A DNA stretch of 64,000 bases from Methylococcus mesophilus (lineage in GTDB: Bacteria > Pseudomonadota > Gammaproteobacteria > Methylococcales > Methylococcaceae), in NCBI RefSeq assembly GCF_026247885.1, contig NZ_CP110921.1, positions 992,001 through 1,056,000 on the forward strand. Direction: 5' to 3'. Positions 1 to 7,928 of this stretch are shown here, in pieces. Position numbers and translations under genes: made by a program. Every line of letters starts with the position of its first letter. Position 1 is the stretch's first letter. The notes below the pieces were generated by a model. The model was not told where the DNA came from. It saw only the letters and a list, made by a program, of their open reading frames with translations, and searched no databases.

Positions 1-1
1 C

Positions 2-1207
2 CCCTTGCCGTCACCCACGGTTCGAGAGTTCGTCCAAGCGACCTATGACGCGAATGCCAGCCTGTCGGAACTCAAGTTCGCCCGCAACGCCGTAGACCTT
101 TCTCCGGAATGGCAGGCGCTGATTGCGAAGCGCGCCAGCGCACTCCGGCTCGCCAAACAAGGCAAGGCATGGCCGGGATACAAGCGGTTCGTCGTCGCCG
201 AACGCCACGAGGAATGCGCCGGGATCGTGTCGTTTTATCTTGCCCCAGCGGACGGGACAGCGCTTCCCGCTTACCTCCCCGGTCAGCACATTGTTGTGCG
301 CACGGACCTCCCGAACCACGGCGAAGTGGTCAGAAGCTATTCGATGTCTTCCGGCCGACCGATGTCGAATCGGCTGCGGATCACGATCAAACGGGCGGAG
401 TTCGCGGCGGATGACACGCCCAAGCGCCTATCGATGTCGGCCTATTTGCATGATTCCATTCAAGCCGGCGACGAACTGGACGTCAAAGCGCCCGCCGGAA
501 GATTCTTCATCGACGAGACCGACGACACACCGCTGATCCTCTTGGCGGGCGGTGTCGGTATCACGCCCCTGTTCGCAATGTTCGAAGGCGCCGCCCTGTC
601 CGGGTGTGCGGCAACCCTGATTTACGCCGCGCGTAATGAAGCGGAACGTTGTTTCCGCGAATCCATAGAACAACTGTGTGCTGCCCATCCGAACCTGCGC
701 GCGAGGTTCTTATCGGAAGCGGAGTTTGCGCCCTCGCTGGCGCATAACACGCGTAAGGGACGTATGAGTTCACAAGCCTTGTCTGAGCTTGACATGAAGG
801 AGGCGAACATCTTCGTCTGCGGACCTCCGGGTTTTCTCGATACCGCAGAATCCCTGCTGAAGGAGGCCGGGGTTCCGGACAGCAGGATTCACGTCGAAGC
901 TTTCGGTACACGCGCCCGAGGATCTGCCGTGATCTCTTCGGTACTGTCCGGCGAGGACCATACCGTCACGTTCCGGAAATCCGGTTTCGAAGTGAAATGG
1001 AGCGCCGATCAGGGAACGCTGCTCGATTTGGCAGAGGCGAACGGACTGCGACCGCCTTTCGGTTGCAGGGCAGGCACCTGCCAGGCTTGTACAACCCGCA
1101 TCCTCTCAGGCTCTCTCGATTATCTCGAATTGGTCGACCCGCCTTCGCCGGAGGAGACGTTTATCTGCTGCACGATCCCGACGTCCGACGTGGTACTCGA
1201 CCTCTAA
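2..1207 (+). CDS. MOSC/ferredoxin-reductase fusion oxidoreductase, 5' partial
   Basis: This is the C-terminal 400 residues of a flavin and iron-sulfur oxidoreductase whose 5' end lies outside the window. The first 45 visible residues look like the short helical (3-alpha) segment that follows MOSC domains of the YiiM type, so an N-terminal MOSC domain is expected upstream. Next come an FAD-binding barrel with the RSYSMS motif, an NAD-binding fold with GGVGITP, and a C-terminal plant-type 2Fe-2S ferredoxin domain (CRAGTCQAC plus a distal Cys). Electrons would pass from NAD(P)H through flavin to the cluster; the acceptor is unknown. The in-frame TTG at base 5 is unlikely to be the true start because the preceding base triplet is open and the domain is incomplete. 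It converges with the NikR-like gene. Confidence 0.85.
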   Translation, partial: PLPSPTVREFVQATYDANASLSELKFARNAVDLSPEWQALIAKRASALRLAKQGKAWPGYKRFVVAERHEECAGIVSFYLAPADGTALPAYLPGQHIVVRTDLPNHGEVVRSYSMSSGRPMSNRLRITIKRAEFAADDTPKRLSMSAYLHDSIQAGDELDVKAPAGRFFIDETDDTPLILLAGGVGITPLFAMFEGAALSGCAATLIYAARNEAERCFRESIEQLCAAHPNLRARFLSEAEFAPSLAHNTRKGRMSSQALSELDMKEANIFVCGPPGFLDTAESLLKEAGVPDSRIHVEAFGTRARGSAVISSVLSGEDHTVTFRKSGFEVKWSADQGTLLDLAEANGLRPPFGCRAGTCQACTTRILSGSLDYLELVDPPSPEETFICCTIPTSDVVLDL

Positions 1208-1243
1208 CGATGAGAAGCGGTGACTGAAGGGATCGAATCCGCC

Positions 1244-1738
1244 CTATTCGTGCTGCGTATCCGAAAACGGATGCAGTTGAGGAATGAGCGCGGCGACGAG
1301 TTCGAGGCGGCCCCAAATCACCCCCCGCTGTGTGATCATCGCATCCGCAATCGCCTGGACTTTCGGTGGCGGCCCTTGAACGAGGATGACCTCCAGGGTG
1401 CGTTCGCCATCGAGCAGCACGTGCAGGGAGGATATGACCTCCGCGATATGCTGGCGCTGCAGGTCCGCAAGTCTTTGCTGGACACCCGGCGCAAGGTTGT
1501 CGTAGAAGAGCGTGATGGTGCCGACCATCACACGGTCGCCGACTTCGTTGCGATGTTCGACCAACGAGCGATGAATGATTTTGGCAACGGCCTGCGACCG
1601 ATTGGCGAATCCGCGTTCGTTGACCATCGTGTCGAGTTCGGACAGCAAGTCTTCGGACAGCGATATGCTGATCCGGCTCACCAGCCGTTTACCGTCACCG
1701 TCCGCTGCAGCACTCGAGCGCATCGTACCTTTCGCCAT
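1244..1738 (-). CDS. NikR-family regulator with degenerate nickel site
   Basis: A 164-aa protein with an N-terminal ribbon-helix-helix DNA-binding domain (RISISLSEDLLSELD, about residues 22-60) and a C-terminal ACT-like domain, the arrangement of the nickel-responsive repressor NikR. Aligned by eye to E. coli NikR, the conserved LHV histidine (H87 equivalent) remains. The positions matching H76, H89 and C95 read Arg, Leu and Thr (SSLHVLLDGERTLEV), so three of four high-affinity ligands are gone. The C-terminal AQRGVRHG motif of NikR is recognisable as TQRGVIWG. The first ~20 residues are an extension compared with E. coli. An SD-like GGGAGGAG precedes the ATG. It may respond to another ligand or act constitutively; no nickel transporter is adjacent. 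Confidence 0.8.
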   Translation of the reverse strand: MAKGTMRSSAAADGDGKRLVSRISISLSEDLLSELDTMVNERGFANRSQAVAKIIHRSLVEHRNEVGDRVMVGTITLFYDNLAPGVQQRLADLQRQHIAEVISSLHVLLDGERTLEVILVQGPPPKVQAIADAMITQRGVIWGRLELVAALIPQLHPFSDTQHE

Positions 1739-1849
1739 TCCACTCCTCCCGCGTCACCTGCGCTATTTTATTCGAGTCCGTCAAGAATCCTTGGAGGCTC
1801 GGGCTCTTCTCAAGAGGCTAACCCTGCGGTCCATGGCACAAGTCTGCCA

Positions 1850-1881
1850 GATTCGCACTTGCTCTGGACACGCCATGAGTT
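1850..1881. repeat. 32-bp direct repeat, left copy
   Basis: This 32-bp stretch recurs at 12437-12468 in the same orientation with only two mismatches. Similarity continues for about 16 bp beyond it (TGGC-TCCCTC-CCC), interrupted in the right copy by a palindromic insertion. It sits just past the 3' end of the MocR gene and upstream of the NikR-like gene. The pair brackets a 10.6-kb accessory block. It could be the footprint of a mobile element end or of a recombination event; nothing here encodes a transposase or integrase. Confidence 0.7.
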
Positions 1882-1901
1882 GTGGCATCCCTCGCCCAAC
1901 G

Positions 1902-3314
1902 TCATCGATCCGGATCGGTATGCTCGTTCTCAAGAAACCGGAAGATGGCCGGATTTCCGCAACCGGCCGCGTTGAAACGGAGCCAGGGTGAAGCCTCCTG
2001 CTGCGGCCTGAACAAGGCGCCGGGTGCCAGCATGATGTCCTGTTTGGCTGCCGCTGCCGCCAAACGCGTGGCGTTCTCGGAGACCGTCCGGCGGGCCCAG
2101 AGAAACATCCCGTCTTCCGATTCCCGATAGATTTCCAAGCCTGCGCGTTCCAGATTCCTGATCGCTTCGCCGCGCGCCCGACGGAGCCGCGAGCGCAGCT
2201 TCTCCAGATGTTTACGAAAGTAGCCGTCGGTGAGCAGCTCATGGATCAGACGTTCGTCGATTTCCGAAGTGGTCAGACCGGTCAGGAGCTTGAGGTCCGT
2301 CAGGCTCTCGGCGATTTCATACTTGCAGGCGAGAAAGCCGACGCGCAGGCTCGCCGAAACGGTCTTCGAAAATCCGCCGACGAAAACCACCCGATCCAGT
2401 TGGTCGAGCGTCGCCAAGCGGGTCGCCGGTCCGGCCAGCAGATCCCCGTAGATGTCATCCTCCACGATCACCAGGTCGTAACGCTCGGCCAACTGCAGCA
2501 CCCGATGAGCCACTGCCTGGCTGATACTGACGCCGGTCGGATTGTGCAGCAGCGTATTGGTGAAAAACACTTTGGGTCGATACTCCTGAATGAGGCTTTC
2601 CATTGCCGCCGGATCCGGTCCCTGCGGAGTCCACGGAACTCCGACCAGTTGTGCGCCGGACAGCTTGAGATAGCCGAACAGCGTGTAGTAGCCCGGATCG
2701 TCCACCAGCACGGCATCGCCCGGCTTGACGAAGAACCGAGCGATCAAGTCCAGGGCATGCGAAGCGCCCCGCGTGGTCACGATCTGCCGAGCGGAGCAAC
2801 CGATGCCCTGATCTTCCAGGCGCCGAGCCAAAAGCGCTCTGAAAGGCTCATAGCCTGCCGGCAGCCCGTAGGCGGTCAAATGCGCGCCGCTCTTTCGCGC
2901 CAGCAGCCGCAGACTGCGCTGGATGCCGGCGCCATCCATCCACTCGCCGGGCAACCAGCCGGCGCCGGGCATCGCGATGTGGGACTGCTCCTGCAATGCA
3001 TTGCGGAGCAGCCACAGCACATCCATGGCGCGATTGAGCTGGCAGGCCTGATTCGCCGTATCGCCGGTGTCCGAACGCTGAGTGACGTAAAAGCCCGAGC
3101 CATGCCGCGACTTCAGGTAACCCATCGCCACCAGCCGATCGAAAGCCTGGACCACGGTGAATTTGCTGACGCCGTGATCCTCCGCAAAATGCCGTATCGA
3201 AGGCAGGCGCGCACCCGCGCGCAGGGCGCGTTCATCGATACGCTGCTTGATGCCCACCACGATCTGTTCGATCAAAGGGCGGGGGTCGTGGGAGTCGAGG
3301 TTGAGAGGAGTCAT
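1902..3314 (-). CDS. MocR/PdxR-family GntR-aminotransferase regulator
   Basis: A 470-aa transcription factor with an N-terminal GntR winged helix (about residues 15-80, ending in RHGSGFYV) joined to a class I aminotransferase-like domain. The PLP-lysine region reads GGFSKTVSASLRVGF, and the VEDDIYGDL motif supplies the Asp that binds the cofactor. MocR proteins use PLP or an aldimine as ligand and usually control a divergently transcribed gene. Here that would be the exporter-PhzF pair. The chosen ATG starts the conserved domain; an in-frame ATG 26 codons upstream would run into the shared promoter region. The C terminus (LRFLEN-type ending) looks complete. Confidence 0.85.
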   Translation of the reverse strand: MTPLNLDSHDPRPLIEQIVVGIKQRIDERALRAGARLPSIRHFAEDHGVSKFTVVQAFDRLVAMGYLKSRHGSGFYVTQRSDTGDTANQACQLNRAMDVLWLLRNALQEQSHIAMPGAGWLPGEWMDGAGIQRSLRLLARKSGAHLTAYGLPAGYEPFRALLARRLEDQGIGCSARQIVTTRGASHALDLIARFFVKPGDAVLVDDPGYYTLFGYLKLSGAQLVGVPWTPQGPDPAAMESLIQEYRPKVFFTNTLLHNPTGVSISQAVAHRVLQLAERYDLVIVEDDIYGDLLAGPATRLATLDQLDRVVFVGGFSKTVSASLRVGFLACKYEIAESLTDLKLLTGLTTSEIDERLIHELLTDGYFRKHLEKLRSRLRRARGEAIRNLERAGLEIYRESEDGMFLWARRTVSENATRLAAAAAKQDIMLAPGALFRPQQEASPWLRFNAAGCGNPAIFRFLENEHTDPDR

Positions 3315-3436
3315 CGCTGTATAGGTCGCCCGATAGGTACAGGTTAGCCAAATGGATTGCTGACTGTATATGTATTGTTCGCATTTTCCCATCTATCGTG
3401 AGGACGCTTCGAAACCAACGTATTTGGAGGGAAGCG
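3315..3436. promoter_or_regulatory. Divergent promoter region with direct repeats
   Basis: This 122-bp gap separates the MocR regulator from the EamA transporter. It contains ATAGGT twice, 12 bp apart (3321-3326 and 3333-3338), and CTGTATA twice (3317-3323 and 3364-3370). MocR proteins typically bind direct repeats, so these are candidate operators. No clear -10/-35 pair was identified. Confidence 0.35.
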
Positions 3437-4348
3437 ATGGGCAGCCGGACGAACAGGTCGGACATGCGCCAAGGGTGGATCCTGGCGTTCCTTGGAATCG
3501 CGGCGTTTAGCTTGACCTTGCCGGCGACGCGGATTGCCGTGGCCTATCTTGATCCCTGGTTCGTGGCCTTCGGGCGGGGCGTACTCGCTGCGGCGCTGGC
3601 CGCGCTGGTCCTGTTGGTCACTCGGCAACCCCGGCCGAGGGCTTACCAGTTCTTGAGTCTGACGGTCGTGGCTCTGGGCGTCATCGTGGGCTTCCCGGTG
3701 CTTTCGGCCTGGGCCATGCGGGAGTTGCCAGCTTCCCACGGCAGCATTGCGCTCTCGGTCACGCCTTTGGCCACCGCCTTTTTCGGCGCCTGTTTGGCGG
3801 GGGAACGGCTGCCGGGTCGATTTTGGCTGGCGGCGTTGGCCGGTGCCGGCGCGGTCTTCGTGTTTGCCCTCGAAGCCGGGGGCGGCGGTCTGCGCAGGGG
3901 CGATCTGTGGCTGTTTGCGGCTGCGTTGATGGCCGCGTTGGGCTACGCCGAAGGCGCCCGGCTGTCGCGGAGCCTCGGCGGCTGGCAGGTGATCAGCTGG
4001 GCCCTCGTTCTGGCGGCGCCGTGGCTGCTCGGCCCATTGGTGTGGGCCATGGCGCGCTCCGAGCTGTCGGCGCCGCCCGAGGCCTGGGCGGGGTTCGTCT
4101 ATGTCGCTGTGATCAGCCAGTTCCTGGCCTTCATGCTGTGGTACCGGGGCTTGGCCCTGGGCGGTATCGCGCGAATGAGCCAAGTTCAGCTCCTGCAACC
4201 GGTGCTCACTCTGGGGGCCTGCGCGCTGTGGTTGGGCGAGCCCTTGAGCCGATCCCTTGTCGGCGTGGCCGCGACGGTGCTGGCGAGCTTGTGGATCAGC
4301 CAGCGTGCTCCGACACGAGCCGCCGAATCGCTCAGATCACGTTGTTGA
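3437..4348 (+). CDS. EamA-family (DMT) transporter
   Basis: A 303-aa integral membrane protein of the drug/metabolite transporter superfamily, with two EamA repeats of about five hydrophobic helices each. The ATG used follows a strong GGAGG six bases upstream; an in-frame ATG further up lacks one. It is transcribed away from the MocR regulator and is followed after 25 bp by the PhzF gene, so the two probably form one transcript. The pairing suggests export of an amino-acid-like or amine metabolite, but the substrate cannot be read from sequence. Confidence 0.85.
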   Translation: MGSRTNRSDMRQGWILAFLGIAAFSLTLPATRIAVAYLDPWFVAFGRGVLAAALAALVLLVTRQPRPRAYQFLSLTVVALGVIVGFPVLSAWAMRELPASHGSIALSVTPLATAFFGACLAGERLPGRFWLAALAGAGAVFVFALEAGGGGLRRGDLWLFAAALMAALGYAEGARLSRSLGGWQVISWALVLAAPWLLGPLVWAMARSELSAPPEAWAGFVYVAVISQFLAFMLWYRGLALGGIARMSQVQLLQPVLTLGACALWLGEPLSRSLVGVAATVLASLWISQRAPTRAAESLRSRC

Positions 4349-4373
4349 TGCAAAAAGCAAAGGAGGACCTCAT

Positions 4374-5159
4374 ATGCGTATCCCGTTCTATCAAATCGAT
4401 GCATTCACCGATCGTTTGTTCGGAGGCAATCCTGCCGCGGTCTGTGTGCTCGATCGCTGGCTCGAGGACTCGGTCCTGCAGGCCATCGCCGCCGAGAACA
4501 ACCTCTCGGAGACCGCCTTCCTGGTTGGACGGAATGGGCGATATGCCTTGCGCTGGCTTACCCCCAAGGTGGAAGTGGACCTGTGCGGCCATGCGACCCT
4601 GGCGACGGCCTATGTCGTCTTCCGGCATCTCGAACCGTCCTTACGGGAAGTCGCCTTCGACAGCCGGAGTGGCGAACTCCGGGTGAGCCGCGCGGGAGAC
4701 CTCATGACCCTGGACTTCCCCGCCATTCACGGGCAGCGCTGCGCCTGCCCGATGCAGCTGTCCGAGGGATTGGGACGAGAGCCTCTGGAAGTTTGGAGAG
4801 CTGCCAAATACCTGTGCGTGTTTGCCGAAGAAGACGACATCCGTGCTTTGCAACCGGACTTTTCCCGGCTGGCGGACCTTGAGCTCATGGGCGTCATCGC
4901 CACGGCACCGGGCCATTCGGTCGACTTCGTCTCGCGGATGTTCGCCCCTCGCGTTGGCATCCCCGAAGATCCGGTGACCGGGTCGGCGCATTGCATGTTG
5001 GCGACTTATTGGGCCGCCCGCACAGGCAATACGCTTTTCAACGCCAAGCAGCTTTCCAGCCGGGGCGGTGATCTTGGCTGCGAACTGCGCGGCGACCGCG
5101 TACTGATATCGGGGAGGGCAGTGCAGTACTTGCAAGGCGAGATTTTACTTAACCCTTAG
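4374..5159 (+). CDS. PhzF-family isomerase/epimerase
   Basis: A 261-aa PhzF-like protein, close to the family length, with the two-lobed diaminopimelate-epimerase-like fold. Characteristic stretches are the N-terminal FYQIDAFTDRLFGGNPAAVC, the catalytic Glu in NNLSETAFL, DLCGHATLA, and PEDPVTGSAHC in the second lobe. PhzF itself isomerises trans-2,3-dihydro-3-hydroxyanthranilate in phenazine synthesis. No other phenazine gene lies nearby, so this is a generic family member. The ATG has an AGGAGG seven bases upstream. Context with a MocR regulator and an exporter suggests a small-molecule modification and export module. Confidence 0.85.
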   Translation: MRIPFYQIDAFTDRLFGGNPAAVCVLDRWLEDSVLQAIAAENNLSETAFLVGRNGRYALRWLTPKVEVDLCGHATLATAYVVFRHLEPSLREVAFDSRSGELRVSRAGDLMTLDFPAIHGQRCACPMQLSEGLGREPLEVWRAAKYLCVFAEEDDIRALQPDFSRLADLELMGVIATAPGHSVDFVSRMFAPRVGIPEDPVTGSAHCMLATYWAARTGNTLFNAKQLSSRGGDLGCELRGDRVLISGRAVQYLQGEILLNP

Positions 5160-5280
5160 ATTAAGGAAGCACCGAATTCGTGGCAGAACCTGTCGGACAG
5201 GATTATGTTGGCACAGTACCTGGTTATCCCACCTTATTCGTTGGTCATCATGACGCATCAGCGAGGACGGTCATCTAGCA

Positions 5281-5883
5281 ATGCATATCGCGATTCTCAC
5301 GTTCCATGGATTCAATGAACTCGATTCACTGATTGCTCTCGGCATCCTGAACCGGATCAGGAAACCCGACTGGCGGGTAACGCTTTGTTGCCCCGAGCCG
5401 GAAATTACGTCCATGAACGGCGTGACTGTCCGTGCGCAGTCGACCCTTGAGGACGCCGCCTTGGCTGACGCCATCGTTGTCGGGAGCGGGATTCAAACCC
5501 GGCGGATCGTCAGCACCCCCGAGTTGATGAGTCGGCTCTCGTTGCAGCCGGAGCGCCAACTTATTGCCGCGCAATGCTCCGGTACGCTGGTCTTGGCGAA
5601 ACTGGGCCTGTTAGGCAAGGTGCCTGCCTGCACGGATCTGACGACAAAGCCATGGGTACAAGAGGCCGGAGTTGAAGTTCTGAACCAACCTTTCTACGCC
5701 CATCAAAATGTCGCGACTGCCGGGGGTTGTCTTGCTTCAGCCTATTTAGCCGCTTGGATCATTGCCCGAAGCGAGGGACTGGAAGCCGCTGCCGAGGCAC
5801 TCCATTACGTCGCTCCGGTAGGAGAGAAAGAAGCGTTCGTTACCAACGCACTTAAGCGCGTTGAGCCTTATCTTCCGCAATAA
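5281..5883 (+). CDS. DJ-1/PfpI family protein
   Basis: A 200-aa single-domain protein of the class I glutamine amidotransferase-like superfamily. The nucleophile elbow Cys is in AAQCSGTLVLA (about residue 99), and a later segment (HQNVATAGGCLAS) fits the fold's second half. The DJ-1/PfpI group includes amidases, glyoxalases, isonitrile hydratases and regulators, so no reaction is assigned. It lies alone after a 121-bp gap from the PhzF gene on the same strand and may be part of that unit or independent. The ribosome site is weak. Confidence 0.75.
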   Translation: MHIAILTFHGFNELDSLIALGILNRIRKPDWRVTLCCPEPEITSMNGVTVRAQSTLEDAALADAIVVGSGIQTRRIVSTPELMSRLSLQPERQLIAAQCSGTLVLAKLGLLGKVPACTDLTTKPWVQEAGVEVLNQPFYAHQNVATAGGCLASAYLAAWIIARSEGLEAAAEALHYVAPVGEKEAFVTNALKRVEPYLPQ

Positions 5884-6010
5884 CGCTTAACCCAGTCTAA
5901 GCCGGGGGTGACGCAGATTTTCCCGAGGTTGCAGTGAGTTTACCGAAACGAGTCGACTTTGCCGTTGACGCGCGAGCGGCTTTGCATCAAGTTGGCGGCT
6001 CGACAACGCG

Positions 6011-6892
6011 ATGACCGATATGACTTCCGAACCTAGCTCTCTCCATTGGGATTTCGTGCAGGCCGATCCTGCGCTCGGCATCCTGCGTCTGGCGGCGTTG
6101 TCCGCCGGTTCGGGAGGGCGACCGGACGATGCGACCTTGGACCTGATGTTCGAGCAGTTGCCGGCCGATGGGTTCGCCGGCATCGCATCGGCCACCGTTT
6201 GGCAGGAGCTGGTCCGCGGCCTGATGGCTCAAAAACCCTCGAATATGTTTGCCGCGCCTTCCGGTTGTGGGGCTCTGCGCTTGGTGTTGCCTGAGGTGGC
6301 TGCTTTGTTCGGCGTCCCGCAGATCGCGGACGATCCTCCTCAAGTCGATATCGGCCAACATCTGTTGCGCGTTCTGGACGCGGCGGCGCGCTGCAACGCG
6401 CCACTGCCGGTGCGTTTCGCCGCGCTGGTGATGCACATCGGCAAGTCGGACTCTCCACCCGAGCACTTGCCCGTTCATTATCGCCACGTTGAGCGGGGGC
6501 GCCCACGCATCGAGGGACTGTGCGAACGTTTCGGTGTGCCTGATGCCTGTCGCGAACTCGCTCTACTCGCGCTGGCCGAGTGCGAGCGGGTACACCGGGT
6601 GACGGCGGTGCGAGCAGGGCCCGTCGCCGCGCTGTTGGAACGGGTGGGGGCATTCGAGCAGCCGGAGCGCTTCGAACAGTTGATGACGCTTTGCGCATGC
6701 GACTACCGCGCATACCGGGGACGCGCCACCGAAGAATATCCCAAAGTCGTCTTGTTGGGCGTTGCGCTGAAAGCCTGTGCCGGCATTGCAGAATCCGATG
6801 GGACTGGAGTAGCGGACAGCGTGCAGGAAGCCCGTGCGGCAGCGGTCGCGAAAGCGTTTTGCTCAGAGCGGTGGTCTGGCCCGGCGGAATAG
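6011..6892 (+). CDS. CCA-enzyme HD-domain homologue, catalytically degenerate
   Basis: A 293-aa protein that aligns by eye with only the C-terminal half of bacterial multifunctional CCA-adding enzymes (Cca). CGALRLVLPEVAALFGVPQ, the VDIGQHLLRVLDAAA helix, the PVRFAAL segment and the CERFGVP-RELALLA region all match in order. The nucleotidyltransferase head (GS-DxD motifs) is absent. In the HD phosphohydrolase core the HDLGK motif of Cca reads MHIGK, and the later conserved His (EFH in E. coli) is replaced (AECERVHR). Metal-dependent 2',3'-phosphodiesterase activity is therefore unlikely. It may be an RNA-binding or regulatory remnant of Cca. The next gene may be its partner. Confidence 0.6.
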   Translation: MTDMTSEPSSLHWDFVQADPALGILRLAALSAGSGGRPDDATLDLMFEQLPADGFAGIASATVWQELVRGLMAQKPSNMFAAPSGCGALRLVLPEVAALFGVPQIADDPPQVDIGQHLLRVLDAAARCNAPLPVRFAALVMHIGKSDSPPEHLPVHYRHVERGRPRIEGLCERFGVPDACRELALLALAECERVHRVTAVRAGPVAALLERVGAFEQPERFEQLMTLCACDYRAYRGRATEEYPKVVLLGVALKACAGIAESDGTGVADSVQEARAAAVAKAFCSERWSGPAE

Positions 6893-6965
6893 CGGCGGGC
6901 AAGTGACTGGCAAGCCAGCGGCATTCCATCCCACCGCTACGTGCCTAGCGATACGCAAAACCAAG

Positions 6966-7298
6966 ATGCCAAAGAATTACATCCCCGAACTCAGCGAAGT
7001 ACGCATGATCAACCGCGCTCCGCAGCGGCCGGTCGATTTCGGCTCGGATCGGGACTACGTTTTCTCCTGTCTCAAAGATGTCGAACGGGCATTCGAAGTG
7101 GAGGGATTTCCAGGTATCGCTCCGGAGCAAATACCGGTCCGCTCGCTAGTTAGGCAGCTTATCGTTTGGTGGCGCACTCTCGAACCCCACAACGAGGCCC
7201 AACAAGATGCCTACGGCCGCCTGCCGGGTGTCATTCGTCTCATCGATACGATCAGCGGCTGGTTGGAAGAGCTTAATGACCGCGGCTCCCATTCCTGA
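6966..7298 (+). CDS. Hypothetical protein, 110 aa
   Basis: A short soluble protein with no recognised domain. It is mostly alpha-helical by composition, with a Trp-rich middle (LIVWWRTLEPHNEAQQDAYGR) and a C-terminal helix ending ELNDRG. It lies 73 bp after the degenerate Cca-like gene on the same strand and may be co-transcribed with it. No strong SD precedes the ATG; longer in-frame starts exist but overlap the upstream gene. Reality is supported mainly by reading-frame length and compositional continuity. Confidence 0.5.
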   Translation: MPKNYIPELSEVRMINRAPQRPVDFGSDRDYVFSCLKDVERAFEVEGFPGIAPEQIPVRSLVRQLIVWWRTLEPHNEAQQDAYGRLPGVIRLIDTISGWLEELNDRGSHS

Positions 7299-7928
7299 TC
7301 TTCACTGGCCGGAGCCTGCGGAGCGGGTATTGCCGAATCGCCCGGGCTTGATCAGTTTTTGGCCAGGCAGTGCAGACCGGCGAGGTCCGGGGATTCCAGC
7401 GCGTTGTTAAACGGCTTTTCCACAGCTTTTGTGGAATATGTCATAGGGCCGGCCATGCGGTTTGGATGGGCATGTCGCCGTTTGACGTCCGAGCGCGCAT
7501 GCGATTTCGCAATCAACACTGTATTGGAGCCAGCGCACCAGCTCAGGTCTGGCGTTTGCGACCACGCCGCAAATGAACAGCAGCAGACACCATCCGCCGA
7601 CAAACCACAGGACAAAACTCATAGGACCACCCGCGACCCTGCATCGGAAGTTCAGTATTGCCTAGAAATCAGGCAATTTGCCTGCCGATCGATGACAACA
7701 CTGGGTCATGTGGCGTGGGGAGCCCGCCGAGGCGGAGGTGGGATGGATTTGCAGCCGTGGCGTTCTAGCGCGGTGGTTAATCGGGCGATAAAGTGATCTC
7801 CCGTCCTGTTGAAGACACTGAATAGCCTCATGATTCCCCTGAAAATGACGAGAGGGCGCATGGCGGCAGCCAACTCGTATTGCGTTCGGCATGCTGCAAT
7901 TTTTATGAATTTCTCCCAATCGTTAGGG
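7299..7928. other. Gap without a confident gene
   Basis: This 630-bp stretch holds no convincing gene. It contains a hairpin with TTCCACA and TGTGGAA arms near 7420 and another with ATTGCCT and AGGCAAT arms near 7660. A weak minus-strand ORF with one hydrophobic helix is listed separately. The promoter of the serine hydrolase gene should lie at its right end. Decayed coding sequence is possible. Confidence 0.5.
7407..7622 (-). CDS. Possible small membrane protein, 71 aa
   Basis: The first ~25 residues form a convincing transmembrane helix (FVLWFVGGWCLLLFICGVV). The rest is Cys- and His-rich with no recognisable pattern, and the ribosome site is poor. It could be a genuine single-pass microprotein or the head of a frameshifted gene. 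It lies in an otherwise empty region with no partner nearby. Confidence 0.22.
   Translation of the reverse strand: MSFVLWFVGGWCLLLFICGVVANARPELVRWLQYSVDCEIACALGRQTATCPSKPHGRPYDIFHKSCGKAV

Noticed and set aside
4374-5159. PhzF as evidence for phenazine biosynthesis
   Set aside because: No phzA, B, D, E or G homologue is nearby, and PhzF-like proteins are widespread without phenazines.
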